Origin: Mercurialis annua
Taxonomy: Eukaryota > Streptophyta > Magnoliopsida > Malpighiales > Euphorbiaceae
Length of the DNA stretch: 64,000 nucleotides
NCBI RefSeq assembly: GCF_937616625.2
Contig: NC_065577.1
Span: 42,623,001-42,687,000 of the forward strand
Reading direction: 5' to 3'
Under the pieces are notes generated by a model. That model ran no database searches and was not told the DNA's origin. It saw only the letters and a list, made by a program, of their open reading frames with translations. The position numbers were made by a program, and so were the translations under genes. Positions within the stretch are counted from its first letter, which is position 1, and each line of letters begins with the position of its first letter. Shown one piece after another: positions 23,001 through 35,202 of the stretch.

Positions 23001-24145
23001 TCAAAGTTGGTTTTTTATGACATTACCCCTTGAAAGTGAAACTAAGGGAATATATAGTTTGATCCTAAAGCAATAGGGATGCGAACGTGAATATAACAAA
23101 TATTGGAAGTGTTAAGAGTAATTTGCTAAAAACAATTAGCACTTAAACAAGTTATTAGTAGCTTTAACCTGCACAAAACCTGCCAAAGATACACTTTTGC
23201 TCAAAAATTTGTTCGTTTAAACAACTAAGTGAACAAAACTCAAGTTTAAATATTAAAATAGCAAAAATTGAAGAGTTCAACAAATCATTTGTACAATTTC
23301 ACCAATTAAGAAATTAGTTCATATTTTAAATAAATATAACTAATTGTGCTACCAGCACAAGTGATCGAAGGCAAATGTCAAATTAACTTTATAATTATAA
23401 AATATTTGAACTGTATTTATCTATTTAGATAAAAAAAATCTATTTTATTTATTTATTAGAGAATCTCATAGAAAGATTGAATTATATTACTAATTGTATT
23501 TAATTCCTAAAAATGTCCTAAATGCAAGTGCATGTAATCTAATTCTAAAACTCTTAAAATATTTTATTTATTTATTTATTACTACTAATTTTCGTTAAGT
23601 CATACGAATTAGTGTAGTAAACAATTAAAAAAATAATAATTTGTATTTATTGATTTACCTAACAAAAGAGAGAAAATAAAATAGTTTCCATTATATATTA
23701 TTTGTTTTTAGTAATATTATTCAAGAAATTGTTTCATTGTATATATATATGTATAATTTTTGTTAATTAGTTTCTTTTAGTAGTATAAAATTGCTTAAAA
23801 GAGTTGGTAAGTAATTCCAAAACTATTAACAGATGAATCCTTAATTACCCACTAACCTTGAAACTACTAACCTCTAGTTGCTCTTTCTATGTGGTTCTTA
23901 TATCTCATCAATTCTTAATCATCCTAATTATACTACTAATTCTTAATTACTCTACCACCATTTTTCATCTTCCTAATTTTAAAAACTATAAAATTTTCAT
24001 CTTTTTTTTTCTTTTCTTGAACTATTGAAGCTAAAAGTTTCCAACTCCACTCTCAACTCATTTTCTTAGAAAAAAATGGAGTCTTATAATTCTTTTGCCT
24101 CAAAATAAAAGAATTTATTGAGAAGAAATTTGTATTACTAGAAAA
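23001..24145. other. Spacer and probable promoter/leader of CHX copy 3
   Basis: AT-rich with no coding region. A pyrimidine-rich stretch at ~24000-24060 precedes the CHX copy 3 start. Nothing else can be supported. Confidence 0.35.
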
Positions 24146-27100
24146 ATGGGAATAATATTTGAAGGTAAACCAATCAAGGGCGCGCCAAGTGGTGGATTGG
24201 CAATGGTTTATCCTACGATTTGTTTTTCACCGTACGATGAACAAATGTACGGCCACCGTCATGGATTTTTTAATGGAAAGATGTCTATAATTCAAGTTTT
24301 CTTGTTACAAATTATTTTGGCTTTTGTTATGACCAAATTTGTTTACTATTGTCTTCGACCTCTGCTTCGATCAAAACCTGTTTGCTATATCTTGGTATGT
24401 TCTGCATATTACAACTTTGGAATGGTTAGCGATAATATTTTTTACAGTTACTGAACTATAAACTAAGTATTTTTTATAAAATGATTATCGTCGTTCAGTT
24501 TGTTATATTTTATAAAATGATGATCATCGTTCAGTTTGTTATATTTTGTTAATTGAACTTTAATATTTATATCAGCAAGTTACTATAACAATTCAAGTGA
24601 TAATTACTTAGATAAGCAACTACCGGTTCGAATTGCTATAGTAATCTCCCGTTGATGTTAAAATAGAAGTTCACCTGCCAAAATATAATAAATTTAACCG
24701 ACAGTTTAATAGATGCTGACAAACTCTCTAAGTTTAGGTTAAAATTATTGTTCTCTTTATTTTAAGAAATTGTGTTTTCTTCTCTAAAATCTGAATTTCA
24801 AGTAGCTAAAATTCCTTTTTAAAAAAGGATTTCAGCTTTCAGTGGTCTAAAAGTGGAGACAATCATATTTTTAAAAAGGCTTAAATGCACAAAAAAAATC
24901 ATCAACTTTCACGTGTTTTTGGTATTTGACATGAACTTTTAATTTTGGCATATAAATACATGAACTATCAATTTTTTTGCATATATGACCAAGTTTCCGT
25001 TTTAGGTGAAAAACGGTGTCGTTTTAGGTATAAAACATTGCCGTTTAGGCAAAAAACGGTGCCCGTGTTATATATGCAAAAAATTGATAGTTTGTGTATT
25101 TAAATGCCAAAATTAAAAGTTCGTATCAAATACCAAAAACACGCGAAAGTTGGTGATTTTTGGAGCAATTAAGCCTTTTAAAAATTATAGAGGAAAAATA
25201 GTAAGTTCGATCTAAATTCAGGGGTTAATAGTTATAAAGTTCCATTTTATATCCCATTATTTTAGCTAATTTATTAACGGTTTTAATTTTGATTAATTAC
25301 TTGTAGGGTGGTATAATTTTAGGACCATCTGTGCTTGGGCGAAGCAAGAGATACACGGACATAGTTTTTCCAGAAAATGAAATGTTGATATTTAATACAA
25401 TGGTCAAAATTGGCATAACATACTATACTTTTATTACTGCTGTAAAAATGGATGCAGCCATGTCATTAAAAACTTCAAAAACTACTTGGATTATGAGTAC
25501 ATTTTGCTTCTTTAGTCGCTTCATAATCAATCGATATTTCGGTGAGATGCTTATAGCAAACATTAGCGGAACGGTACCTTGCGTCGTAAGTGATGAATTA
25601 TCATTAACATACTTTATTGTTATTGCCGAGGCAATGAAAGAACATGATCTTTTAACTAGTGAATTAGGTCAACTTGCAATGTCTACGGCTATGTTAATTG
25701 AAATGACTTGTTGGGTTCCTCTTGTTACTAGAGCGGTAATTTTTCAGTTAAGTTGTATAGATGCAATTCGAGTTGTGCTTATACTAGTTGCTCTAGCACT
25801 TTTCGGAGTCTACATTTTGAGACCGATGATAATTCGAATTATCGAAATAACTCCGGAAGGAGATCTCGTAAATGAGAATTATATATATGCAATGCTCCTA
25901 GCGGCATTGATCATGGCAATGATAACAGATTTATTGTGCGGTTCTTTGTTTCCTGGAGTTCTAATTTTAGGGTTGATCATTCCAGACGGACCGCCCCTCG
26001 GTGCAGCTATAGTAGAGAAAGCTGAACTTATGGTTATGGAGTTCTTTATGCCTTTCTTCTATGTCATGGTTGGTTACCATACAGATGTGTCTTCTATATT
26101 CCACATGGATGGTTTTTTTCCTTTAATGTTCCTTGTAGGTATAACTCATTTAAGTACTTTCATCGGAACAATGGTGGGATCGATCTTTTGTGAAATAAAA
26201 TTGTGTAATGCCGCATTGCTCGGTATGGTATTGAACTTCAAGGGTGTTCTTGATTATGAAACTTACGGCAAATGTTCTGTGAGAAAGGTGAGATTTCAGT
26301 AAATTGGTTTGATAATTAATGCACCGATGAACAAATAATAATTTCAACCATCGATTTCAATTTGCAGGTTCAAGATAATGGCGTGTATACTGCACTAATA
26401 TTGTCAAGCCTTTTTAAGACTATCATCTACAATATTGTATTGGACATTTGGTATAAACCTAAAGAAAGACTACTTAACTTGGCTCCTGAGGCACAACGTT
26501 TCAGAACACTCCAACTAGCGTCGCATATCAAAGAGCTACGTGTTCTTGCCTGCGTTCATTCTCAAGACAATGTCCGCGGCATTATTACTATATTAGAAGC
26601 CTCCAACCCAAGTGAAGCTAGCCCCATTTTCGCCTATGTGATTCATGCCATTGAGCTTGTCGGGCGAGCAGCTCCATTGCTAGCTCAATACAACAAGAAG
26701 ATGCAGAGAATTCAATCTAATAGCACATATCACATTATGCGTGCCTTTGTGAATTATTCGCGTAACTCACGAGGTCCTGTCTCGATACGACCATTCACTA
26801 TGATTGCTCCTTATAGAACTATGCACAACATCATTTGCAACCATGCTCGAGATAAACACATCCCTTTGATCATAGTTCCGTTCCAAGCAAATCAAGAAGG
26901 TTATAGTATGGAAAGCAGTCAAATTCGTGATTTTAATATTCAGCTTCAATTGAATGCATCTTGTACAATTGGGCTCTTCGTAGACAAAGGATTAAATCAA
27001 CGGAATTTAGAGCAGTTCTCTTGCAACATTGCTGTTATTTTTCTAGGCGGGGCAGATGACCGTGAAGCTTTATCCCTAGCGTCAAGGATGTCGAGAAATC

Positions 27101-27528
27101 CTGACGTGAGTATAACATTGTTGAGAATTCCGGTGAGAAGAATCGAACGAAGTGTTAACGACTTCATCGAGAACCGATTAGATGAGCTACTGGTTGAAGA
27201 ATTCATGGAGAGAAATTCTGATAATGCTTGTGTTGTTAGTCGCGAGGTGGTGGCCGAAAATAGCTTCCAACTATTAGCTCTAATTCGATCTCTAGAAAAC
27301 GATTACGACCTAGTTATGGTGGGGAAAATGCCGGTAAAAGCACAATTTGTAGAAGAAATGAGAGGATGGGTAGAACATCAAGAGCTAGGGTTAATAGGAG
27401 ATGTATTAGTTTCAACAGACATTTGTAAGGGTAAATTGTCTGTATTAGTATTCCAACATTATGTTGAAGGGGGTGAATCTACACCCTATCAAACCTCAGC
27501 AAGTGAATCATTATCAATTGAGGCTTGA
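24146..27528 (+). CDS. CHX cation/H+ exchanger, tandem copy 3
   Basis: Exons are 24146-24394 (83 codons, donor gtatgt), 25307-26287 (327, acceptor ttgtag, donor gtgaga) and 26368-27528 (386 plus stop, acceptor tttgcag), all phase 0, predicting 796 aa. Landmarks are LRPLLRSKPVCYIL, GGIILGPSVLGRS, a multi-pass membrane region, TSELGQLAMSTAMLIEM, NFKGVLDY, LRVLACVHSQDNVRG, LGGADDREAL, VGKMP and QELGLIGD. It is the most diverged of the three tandem copies and has a longer C-terminus ending LSIEA. As in the others, the CPA2 N-D pair is replaced (I-E). No lesions are seen. Intron 1 contains a Mutator-type foldback element at 24878-25175. Confidence 0.93.
24878..25175. mobile_element. Mutator-type foldback MITE in CHX copy 3 intron 1
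   Basis: 298 bp starting GGCTTAAATGCAC and ending GCAATTAAGCC, with arms nearly complementary over ~130 bases. Flanked by the perfect 9-bp duplication TTTTAAAAA (24869-24877 and 25176-25184). No coding capacity. A 9-bp TSD is diagnostic for Mutator-like elements. Confidence 0.9.
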
Positions 27529-28346
27529 AGATTGCTAATCATTTTTCAACTAATTAGGCAATTGATTGATAATCTTGCCAATCTGTAGTTTAGCTATTAG
27601 GTTTCACGAATTCTTTTTGAAGAGACAAGTTGTAAATATAGATTCAAAGTTACAGAAAAATCAATCTGAAGAGAACTAGTTTACGAGTTGTTACCTCTCG
27701 TCTTACGCAATTGTTATCAACGCAAGCTAATCCGAGCCATCGACTCCCAATTCATGAATTGGAACCATATCAAACGCGAAAACCGGAATTCTGCATCGCT
27801 AGAGAACCACATTAATACTGTAATCTAAAATCTACAAAACTCAAAAAGCTACATATACGAATATTTAGCCATACATCCAGATCCAGCATTCAGCAGCAAA
27901 CTAAAATTCACCGCTATATACTATAATAATTCAATCACAGTTAATTTCAATACTGCTTAACCCACACAGATCTAGATTTGCAGTGATGCCATTGCATCGC
28001 AACGCATGAAATTTCAAAAAATTAGCCAAAAAAACAAAATTTAAATGCATATATTTCCATTCCGCTGTGGAAATTTATCCATTACACTGATAAATTATCA
28101 AAATTACATAAACTAGCAAGTCCTTAGAGATTTGATATAGTTTTCAATACCAATATGAATACTAAAATTAAGCAATCAGATCCAAAATTATAAAATTATG
28201 CTTAACAAAATTGAATCCAAAGTTACAGTTGCAAAATAATTTAATCATCATGAAATCAAATCTTACAGGCTAAATCTACAAAATAAAATTCTGAATATGA
28301 CAATTTTGCCCTTAAAAATAAGCTAGAATGAGAGAGTTCATACTAA
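27529..28346. other. Convergent 3' region between CHX copy 3 and the PRA1 gene
   Basis: No coding region. It should hold the 3' UTRs of both convergent genes, and is AT-rich with low repeat content. Confidence 0.4.
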
Positions 28347-28988
28347 TCAAACACGCGAAGCAACAGCAGGAGCCGCCGCGGCAGCAGCGGAGGAAGCGGC
28401 GCCGCCGAGGAACGACAAGAATCCGGAATTAACCGGTTCTTGATCGTCCAAAAACAGATCCTCAGGAACTCTAAAAGCACCGTGAGCACAAACAATAGCT
28501 AATCCAATCATCAAAGCAGAGATCAAAAGAGATCCAACGCTAGTCAAGAAAACAACAACGACAGTCAAAACGACAAGAATCCCTAGCGTTTCACGGTCAG
28601 AGAAAGTTCGACCGAGAATCACTAACGGCTGATCCGACGGTCGAAATAAATAGAGGAAGATCCAACCGCCGAGGAGCACTAGAAGAACAACGAGTGAGAA
28701 CGGATGAGATAACAGTGAGAGAGCGAGTACGAATCCGAGTAAGGTTATGTAATTCACTTTAAAGTAGGTTATGTTACGGCGGATCCTTGAAACGGCGTCA
28801 GATACTGAATCGGGTCGGATCAGTGCTGTTCGGTCTATTAATTCGGACCATGGACGGCGTTGGGAAAAGCCTTGGCGGATTGAGGATGAGAGACGGGAGA
28901 GGAACACGCGGAGTGCTGGTGTGGCTATTGGTGGCTGAGATTGAGGTTGCGACTGTGGATTCGAGATTGGAATTGTCGGAGCCGACAT
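28347..28988 (-). CDS. PRA1 family protein (prenylated Rab acceptor)
   Basis: Single-exon gene of 213 aa, typical for plant PRA1 proteins (~180-220 aa). The ATG at 28988 opens a proline/serine/glutamine-rich N-terminus, followed by RPWSELIDRTALIRPDS and SRIRRNITYFKVNY, the PRA1 core signature. Two long hydrophobic blocks follow (roughly residues 80-113 and 132-165), separated by a short polar loop (PSDQPLVILGRTFSDRE). The C-terminus has an acidic EDLFLDDQEP stretch and an alanine-rich tail. PRA1 proteins are small membrane proteins of the endomembrane system that bind prenylated Rab GTPases and act in vesicle transport. The N-terminal half of the gene is markedly GC-richer than its surroundings, as expected for a conserved coding region. 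Assignment to PRA1 subgroup B is inference. Confidence 0.95.
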   Translation of the reverse strand: MSAPTIPISNPQSQPQSQPPIATPALRVFLSRLSSSIRQGFSQRRPWSELIDRTALIRPDSVSDAVSRIRRNITYFKVNYITLLGFVLALSLLSHPFSLVVLLVLLGGWIFLYLFRPSDQPLVILGRTFSDRETLGILVVLTVVVVFLTSVGSLLISALMIGLAIVCAHGAFRVPEDLFLDDQEPVNSGFLSFLGGAASSAAAAAAPAVASRV

Positions 28989-29459
28989 TTTGACGGCGGC
29001 GCGTGTGCTTTGAGAGCGGGGATGTAGGAGGGACTGTTAGTGGGAAAGGAGAGAGGTGATTGTGTGTGTTTTGCGGGAGGGATTTTTATGATGGGGAGCT
29101 TTAATGAATTAAATGGATGGTGTGGATGAAGGAGAGGTGATTTTCTGAACCGACACCGTTTGGTAAAAATTTAATAATAAATGTTTTTACATATTCATGT
29201 TTTATTAAATATTACTACTATATTTTTTAAAATTGACTTTGATTATTTCTAATATCTGTGAATTTAACAAAATTTATAAACTTTTATAATTAAAATGGTA
29301 CAAATTTGAAATAATAAATATTTTTAAAAATAAAATATTTAAGAAAATTATATATATTTAAACTCATAAAATTCAAAACCTATTTTTTAAAAACTATTAG
29401 TTTTTTCAATTTTTTTATTTTAATTTTTTTCTATAAAATATATATTATAAATACATATC
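28989..29459. other. Upstream region of the PRA1 gene
   Basis: The first ~170 bases upstream of the PRA1 ATG are GC-richer than the background and probably hold its leader and core promoter. Beyond that the sequence is AT-rich with no gene. Confidence 0.35.
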
Positions 29460-30115
29460 AGAGGCGGAACCATGACCAATTAAGCTTGGGTGGCCGCATG
29501 ATCTTATCAACGAGTGTCCAAGGATTCGTTTTTTTCCCTCCCTTCTTCTACGACCATGGGCGGATTTTGGGGGGTCGACCCTCCTCACCGAATAAAAAAT
29601 GAAAAAAATATAGAAATTGAGACCATTTTTCTTGTAGGGGGTGGTTCCGTTCCTAAAACGAACCAAATTGGAAAAAAATGTTATTTTTCGAAAATTTATA
29701 CTTTTTGGTGAACTTATCCCCAACTAAGTGAGGTCTAAATAATTTGGAATAATAATCCGTCATATTTTCATATCTTATCTAATGCGTTTATTTTCTTTTA
29801 TTTTTTTCTTCATGTTTTAAAAAGATTTAAACTTAACGAATAGTTAGGGAAATAAATTTAATAAAAATAATTAAATTGCGTATCATTTAGCTTATTTTTT
29901 AATAGCGGACTACCATATCGTTTCGATTATTATTTTGTAAAATAGTCAAACGACAGGCTGTTGAGCTTCTTTTTTTAAAAAAAGTAACCGAACAACACAT
30001 CGATGGACTTAATTTGTCTTTTAACAACCAAATGACAAAATTCTTCCTTCAATTAAGATCTTGATTCCGCCACATAGTTATATTAAAAATACATAGATGA
30101 TATTTTTATAATGTA

Positions 30116-30121
<6 letters not shown>

Positions 30122-30162
<41 letters not shown>
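30122..30162. repeat. (TA)n microsatellite
   Basis: About 20 uninterrupted TA units, flanked by short inverted copies of TATTAAAAATACAT. Confidence 0.95.
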
Positions 30163-30166
<4 letters not shown>

Positions 30167-30439
30167 GCAACATATAAAGCGAACTTTTTAAGCTATAAAG
30201 TGAAAAAATTGTAAGTATAAAGTAAAAACTTATTAAAAGTTTATACTTTATTTAAAAAGATTGACCTATCTTTTCTTTACATGGTTCTAAATCTAAGGAA
30301 CAGGCCCAACTCAACATGAGCACAAGTCTCCAACTTCAAACATTTTGCTTTACCAACTTTTCATTCGAGCAATAGAGGCCCAACTCAGAACCACCATAAA
30401 TGTCCATCAGTTATAAATTTGAGAAAATTACACAATAAT

Positions 30440-31265
30440 TACAAATGCGGTAGTTTTTTTCTCTAATACCAACACTTTGATAAGTTTTCTTCACTATCCA
30501 ATGAACTTTACATTAAATAACTGAGCTCGCATAATTATTACATTTTATACCCATTTCTATTCTCACATGTCTTCTCTACTCCACAAAATTCTTCTCTCTG
30601 AAACTTTATCTCAGACTTCTATCTCCTCCTTCTCCGATGCCTAGCTCTTTTCACTCACATGAATCTCTCATCCCCGCTTCTGATCTCTCTATGGATAAAT
30701 GGGTTAGCATTTTTATTGTTGGTGATGGGTTTTATGTTTGCATGTGTAAAGATTTGATCTTTACTTTGTTGGTTTTTGGTTAAATGAAGCTTCAAGACAC
30801 AGCCATTTCTGATATGGGTTTGATGGATGATCACTTTTTAAAGTTTGATAGACAAAAAAGTTTCGAACTTTTGAAATTGGTGGGGATGATCTTGGCCGTG
30901 CACGATTCCTGCTAATATAAAAGGTTTCTCAGTGGTTCTTTACTCTTTGTTTTTGTCTTTAATTTGTATTGAACTTTTTGAAATTTTGTAGTTCTCTAAA
31001 TTCTTTAATTGTGAGCTCAATTAGAACAGCTATAAGAAATTTGTTATAATATGTTATCATATTTTGATAAATTCATTTTTATTATGGTTGTTGTTTATGG
31101 ATCTTATTTACTTACTTTTTTTTATTTGATTTTTTATATATATTGTTGTGTATTAGAATAAATAAATTAATAAATTTAAAAATGAAAAAGATAAAAACTT
31201 CAGAAAAATTCAAATTTGATGATTGTTAAATTAAAAGCTAAAACAATAAAAGAAATAAAATGTTT
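30440..31265. repeat. Direct repeat A, first copy
   Basis: About 825 bp nearly identical to 33121-33946 (offset 2681; I saw only a few single-base differences, e.g. near 30896 and 31156). It contains a pyrimidine-rich leader-like stretch (30540-30630) and an exon-like ATG at 30638 (MPSSFHSHESLIPASDLSMD) that runs into a possible donor at 30702. This may be a captured gene fragment. It is the left remainder of a tandem duplication. Confidence 0.9.
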
Positions 31266-31806
31266 TCCAGTAAATAGCCAATCTTCAACATTTGTTCTGC
31301 CGTAGGCTCTCCATCATACCATTGGAACGCACCACAATCATCTGTCTAAACCAAGCAAACATTAATTCAGTATACACGCTAACTCCTATTATGCACTCAA
31401 ATTGCTCATTACATCAAAAACTTAAAGCTAGCATGACTACAAAACACACTAATCCACTAACAGTTAGCAAAAAAAACATAGTACAAGCAAATTATACACT
31501 AATTACTACCAAAACAACATAATACATCCTGAATATCCTTAATTTTTCACTAATTTGGAGAACCCTCAAAATTATCCCTAAATTCGCAAACCCTAATTTA
31601 ATTTTTACAAAAAAATATTTTTGCATTTTACTTACTTTAAACTTGGAGCATCTCCAGAACCTTCTTCCAGGGTTCATTCTCGTCCACGATGTGTAAAGAT
31701 ACAGTCTTCCGTGCTTACAGTTACCACGAACTTTGGTAGGAGGCAAATTGAGGAACTCTTGCCTCGCATTGTCCATAAGCCAAGATGATTCAGTAATCGA
31801 AGACAT
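31263..31806 (-). pseudogene. Truncated duplicate of the GRF zinc-finger gene
   Basis: Exon 1 (31636-31806) is identical by eye to that at 41711-41881 and encodes the GRF finger (CKHGRLYLYTSWTRMNPGRR). Exon 2 begins at 31345 but is cut at 31263 by the junction with repeat A, so the coiled coil and membrane anchor are lost. It is a by-product of the local duplication and deletion. Confidence 0.88.
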
Positions 31807-32279
31807 TTCGACAAAGAATCGGAGGGATCTGTAATGGATTTGTTATGGAGAAGGTAGGATTATTTTTTCTTTGAGAGAAAAATTAGGGTTTTGCAAAGAA
31901 AATAGAACATGTTTAGGGATACTGAAAATTTTGAAATATAGGGTTAAGAATTTGAAACAAAAACGCTGCGTATTGGAATTTGAGTAAGGTTGGTTTGTTG
32001 ATCTGGTAATTTTCTTTATGGTTTAAACCGAATTCGGTTTGAGTCTAACCCGTGTGCCATGTCGACTTCAAAGCGACAGCGTTTTGGTGCGTCATTGCTG
32101 ACTGGGATGACACGAGGGCAGCAAATTCGGTTTGATTTGCAAATGGCCAAAACTGAAACGCAACATATAAGGTTTGGCTATATTTGGTGAGTTTAAAAGG
32201 TTTGGCTATAACTGACACAACCCGTAAAGGTTTGGCATTTTTTGGTGATTAAACCATTTTAAAATGACCGATACATTAT

Positions 32280-32470
32280 CGATACATCGTAATACATTAC
32301 AGATACATCATAAATACACCATCGATACATCATAGATATAGATGAGAAAAATTAATAATAAAATTTTAATACATTACCGATGTATCATCTATATCTTGCA
32401 ATACACTGTAAATACATCGCTGATACATCGTAAATACATTATAAATGTGAACAATAAATCGAGCTAAAAA
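32280..32470. repeat. Degenerate GATACAT repeats
   Basis: Many irregular copies of (C/A)GATACATC(A/G)TAAATACAT. The same sequence recurs at 42350-42540, and a related array lies on the other side of the MULE at 34100-34690. Confidence 0.8.
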
Positions 32471-33120
32471 GAAAAACCTCGTGCAACATGGAAAAATAAA
32501 AGGACGTAGCAAGCATCAAATATTTAATAGGAAAACACGTTTTTTAAATACATATTAGAAGCAATTTATATATATAATTTATATATGATAGATACGTATA
32601 TTTTTATTACATAAAATATAATATATATACTTTTTTATAACGAAATTGATGCGTTTTTAAAGTATATGATATATATATCTTTGAATTTAAAATATATTGT
32701 ACATATATACATAAATAGTACATAAAATAATATGTGTGTGTATATATATACACATATAAATTTATTTATTTATATTTTTAAAAATATGAGAAAATGAATC
32801 AGCAACACATTTCAGATACATAACAGATACATAGTTGATACATGTTTAAATTATTTTGACATGCTGAAATTTGCTGACACGCGCTGACGCGTCACTGACG
32901 CGCGTGTCAGACACGATTCTGACGCATGTCAGACGCGTTTTTGACCAGTTATGACACGTTTTTGACCTTTTTTTTGTTTTTGTTTGTGCCATGTGTCTCC
33001 TATTTAGTGATTTGCTTAGAATATGTAAACTTTTATCTTTTTTTGGTATCAATGTAAATTATTAGGTTGGTGTGTATTTTTGTTATTTTCTATTTAAATA
33101 GTAATATTTTTGTGGTTTTC

Positions 33121-33946
33121 TACAAATGCGGTAGTTTTTTTCTCTAATACCAACACTTTGATAAGTTTTCTTCACTATCCAATGAACTTTACATTAAATA
33201 ACTGAGCTCGCATAATTATTACATTTTATACCCATTTCTATTCTCACATGTCTTCTCTACTCCACAAAATTCTTCTCTCTGAAACTTTATCTCAGACTTC
33301 TATCTCCTCCTTCTCCGATGCCTAGCTCTTTTCACTCACATGAATCTCTCATCCCCGCTTCTGATCTCTCTATGGATAAATGGGTTAGCATTTTTATTGT
33401 TGGTGATGGGTTTTATGTTTGCATGTGTAAAGATTTGATCTTTACTTTGTTGGTTTTTGGTTAAATGAAGCTTCAAGACACAGCCATTTCTGATATGGGT
33501 TTGATGGATGATCACTTTTTAAAGTTTGATAGACAAAAAAGTTTCGAACTTTTGAAATTGGTGGGGATGATCTTGGTCGTGCACGATTCCTGCTAATATA
33601 AAAGGTTTCTCAGTGGTTCTTTACTCTTTGTTTTTGTCTTTAATTTGTATTGAACTTTTTGAAATTTTGTAGTTCTCTAAATTCTTTAATTGTGAGCTCA
33701 ATTAGAACAGCTATAAGAAATTTGTTATAATATGTTATCATATTTTGATAAATTCATTTTTATTATGGTTGTTGTTTATGGATCTTATTTACTTACTTTT
33801 TTTTATTTGATTTTTTATATATATTGTTGTGTATTGGAATAAATAAATTAATAAATTTAAAAATGAAAAAGATAAAAACTTCAGAAAAATTCAAATTTGA
33901 TGATTGTTAAATTAAAAGCTAAAACAATAAAAGAAATAAAATGTTT
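33121..33946. repeat. Direct repeat A, second copy
   Basis: Second copy of the sequence at 30440-31265, here followed by the sequence that leads into the MULE. Together with 41338-43200 it defines a ~10.08-kb duplicated unit (33121-43200). Confidence 0.9.
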
Positions 33947-34698
33947 CTGTTTAACAGAGAGATTAATATCATGATGATGATTTTCACGTGCTTGGGAGTA
34001 GAGAAATGAACTCACAAACGAAGATGAGACCAGCGTAAATTTAAACTATTTTTTTTATTTTGAAAAATGTAGCTGATCTGGTTCTGAGACGGATCTAATG
34101 TATCAGAAATGTATCGAAAATGTATTTGAGATGTATGTGATATGTTTTCGAATTGTAATTGAACAATTTTTAAAATATGATTTTATGCAAAATAAAAATT
34201 GTAAATTTGCTTCTATATTTTTGAATTTTTAATATATTTCATGTCGGCTATTATTTTGAGACATATCTAGACTGTTTTTGAGATTAACTTAAACTGGTGA
34301 TAAATTTAGTGAAAGCATTATATAGTTATTGGTTTAATTTATTATGTATATATTATTATACATATTAGATATATCCATGATGTGTACATCGTATATATAC
34401 ACCGCCGATACGTTGTAAATAAATTGTCGACACATCATAAAATACATCATTAATACATTGTAGATACATGTTTTTTTTTATTATTTCAACGAAATGAATT
34501 TCATTGATACACCATTAATTATAATTTTTAGAATCCATCTCCAACTCAGAATGATTATTTTCAACAAAATAATTTTCAAATTGACCGATACATGTGTGTA
34601 TTAATGATATATAGATGATACATTTTCGATACGTAGCAGATACATAGATGATACATGTTTAAATTTTTTAGATTATTTTAACGAAATAAATTTTAAAA

Positions 34699-35015
34699 GG
34701 CTTAATCACCAAAAAATGCCAAACCTTTACGGGTTGTGTCAGTTATAGCCAAACCTTTTAAACTCACCAAATATAGCCAAACCTTATATGTTGCGTTTCA
34801 GTTTTGGCCATTTGAAAATCAAACCGAATTTGCTGCCCTCGTGTCATCCCAGTCAGCAATGACGCACCAAAACGCTGTCGCTTTGAAGTCGACATGGCAC
34901 ACGGGTTAGACTCAAACCGAATTCGGTTTAAACCATAAAGAAAATTACCAGATCAACAAACCAACCTTACTCAAATTCCAATACGCAGCGTTTTTGTTTC
35001 AAATTCTTAACCCTA
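34699..35015 (+). repeat. Left TIR of the MULE
   Basis: 317 bp, complementary to 42014-42330. Its inner edge is extended by a 13-bp snapback: ATACGCAGCGTTT (34981-34993) is complemented by 35015-35027. It lies just upstream of the transposase start at 35203 and presumably contains its promoter. Confidence 0.95.
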
Positions 35016-35202
35016 AACGCTGCGTATCATTTTCTCCTCTGAAACTTAATTTCTTTTTTCCCTCTTCGCCATTTTCATCTTCTCAATCTCTTATTCTCTA
35101 ACCTTAAAATTTCTAGAAAGAAAAAAAAACCCTAATGTCTCAAATATATGCACTGAACAACTCGGTTTCTGAATAATTTCCCCCACGTTTCAGTGAACAT
35201 AG

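Larger units (their letters stand above)
31263..33121. repeat. Repeat B, partial copy of the MULE right end plus flank
   Basis: About 1.86 kb matching 41338-43200 in the same orientation (offset 10075, rising to 10079 after a 4-bp TTTA-unit difference at ~32770). It holds part of the GRF-finger gene, the complete right TIR of the MULE (ending at 32255), one copy of its target duplication ATTTTAAAA (32256-32264) and the flanking GATACAT-repeat sequence. The junction with repeat A shares TTT (31263-31265). Confidence 0.95.

Noticed and set aside
29460..30076. A TIR transposon between GAGGCGGAACC and GATTCCGCCAC
   Set aside because: The ends are partly inverted, but the match is short and imperfect and no target duplication is visible. 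Left unannotated as a mobile element.
30440..33946. Repeats A and A' as the LTRs of a retrotransposon enclosing B
   Set aside because: No TG..CA-type ends, primer site, polypurine tract or target duplication, and B is a copy of MULE and flanking sequence found intact 10 kb away. Tandem duplication plus deletion explains it better.
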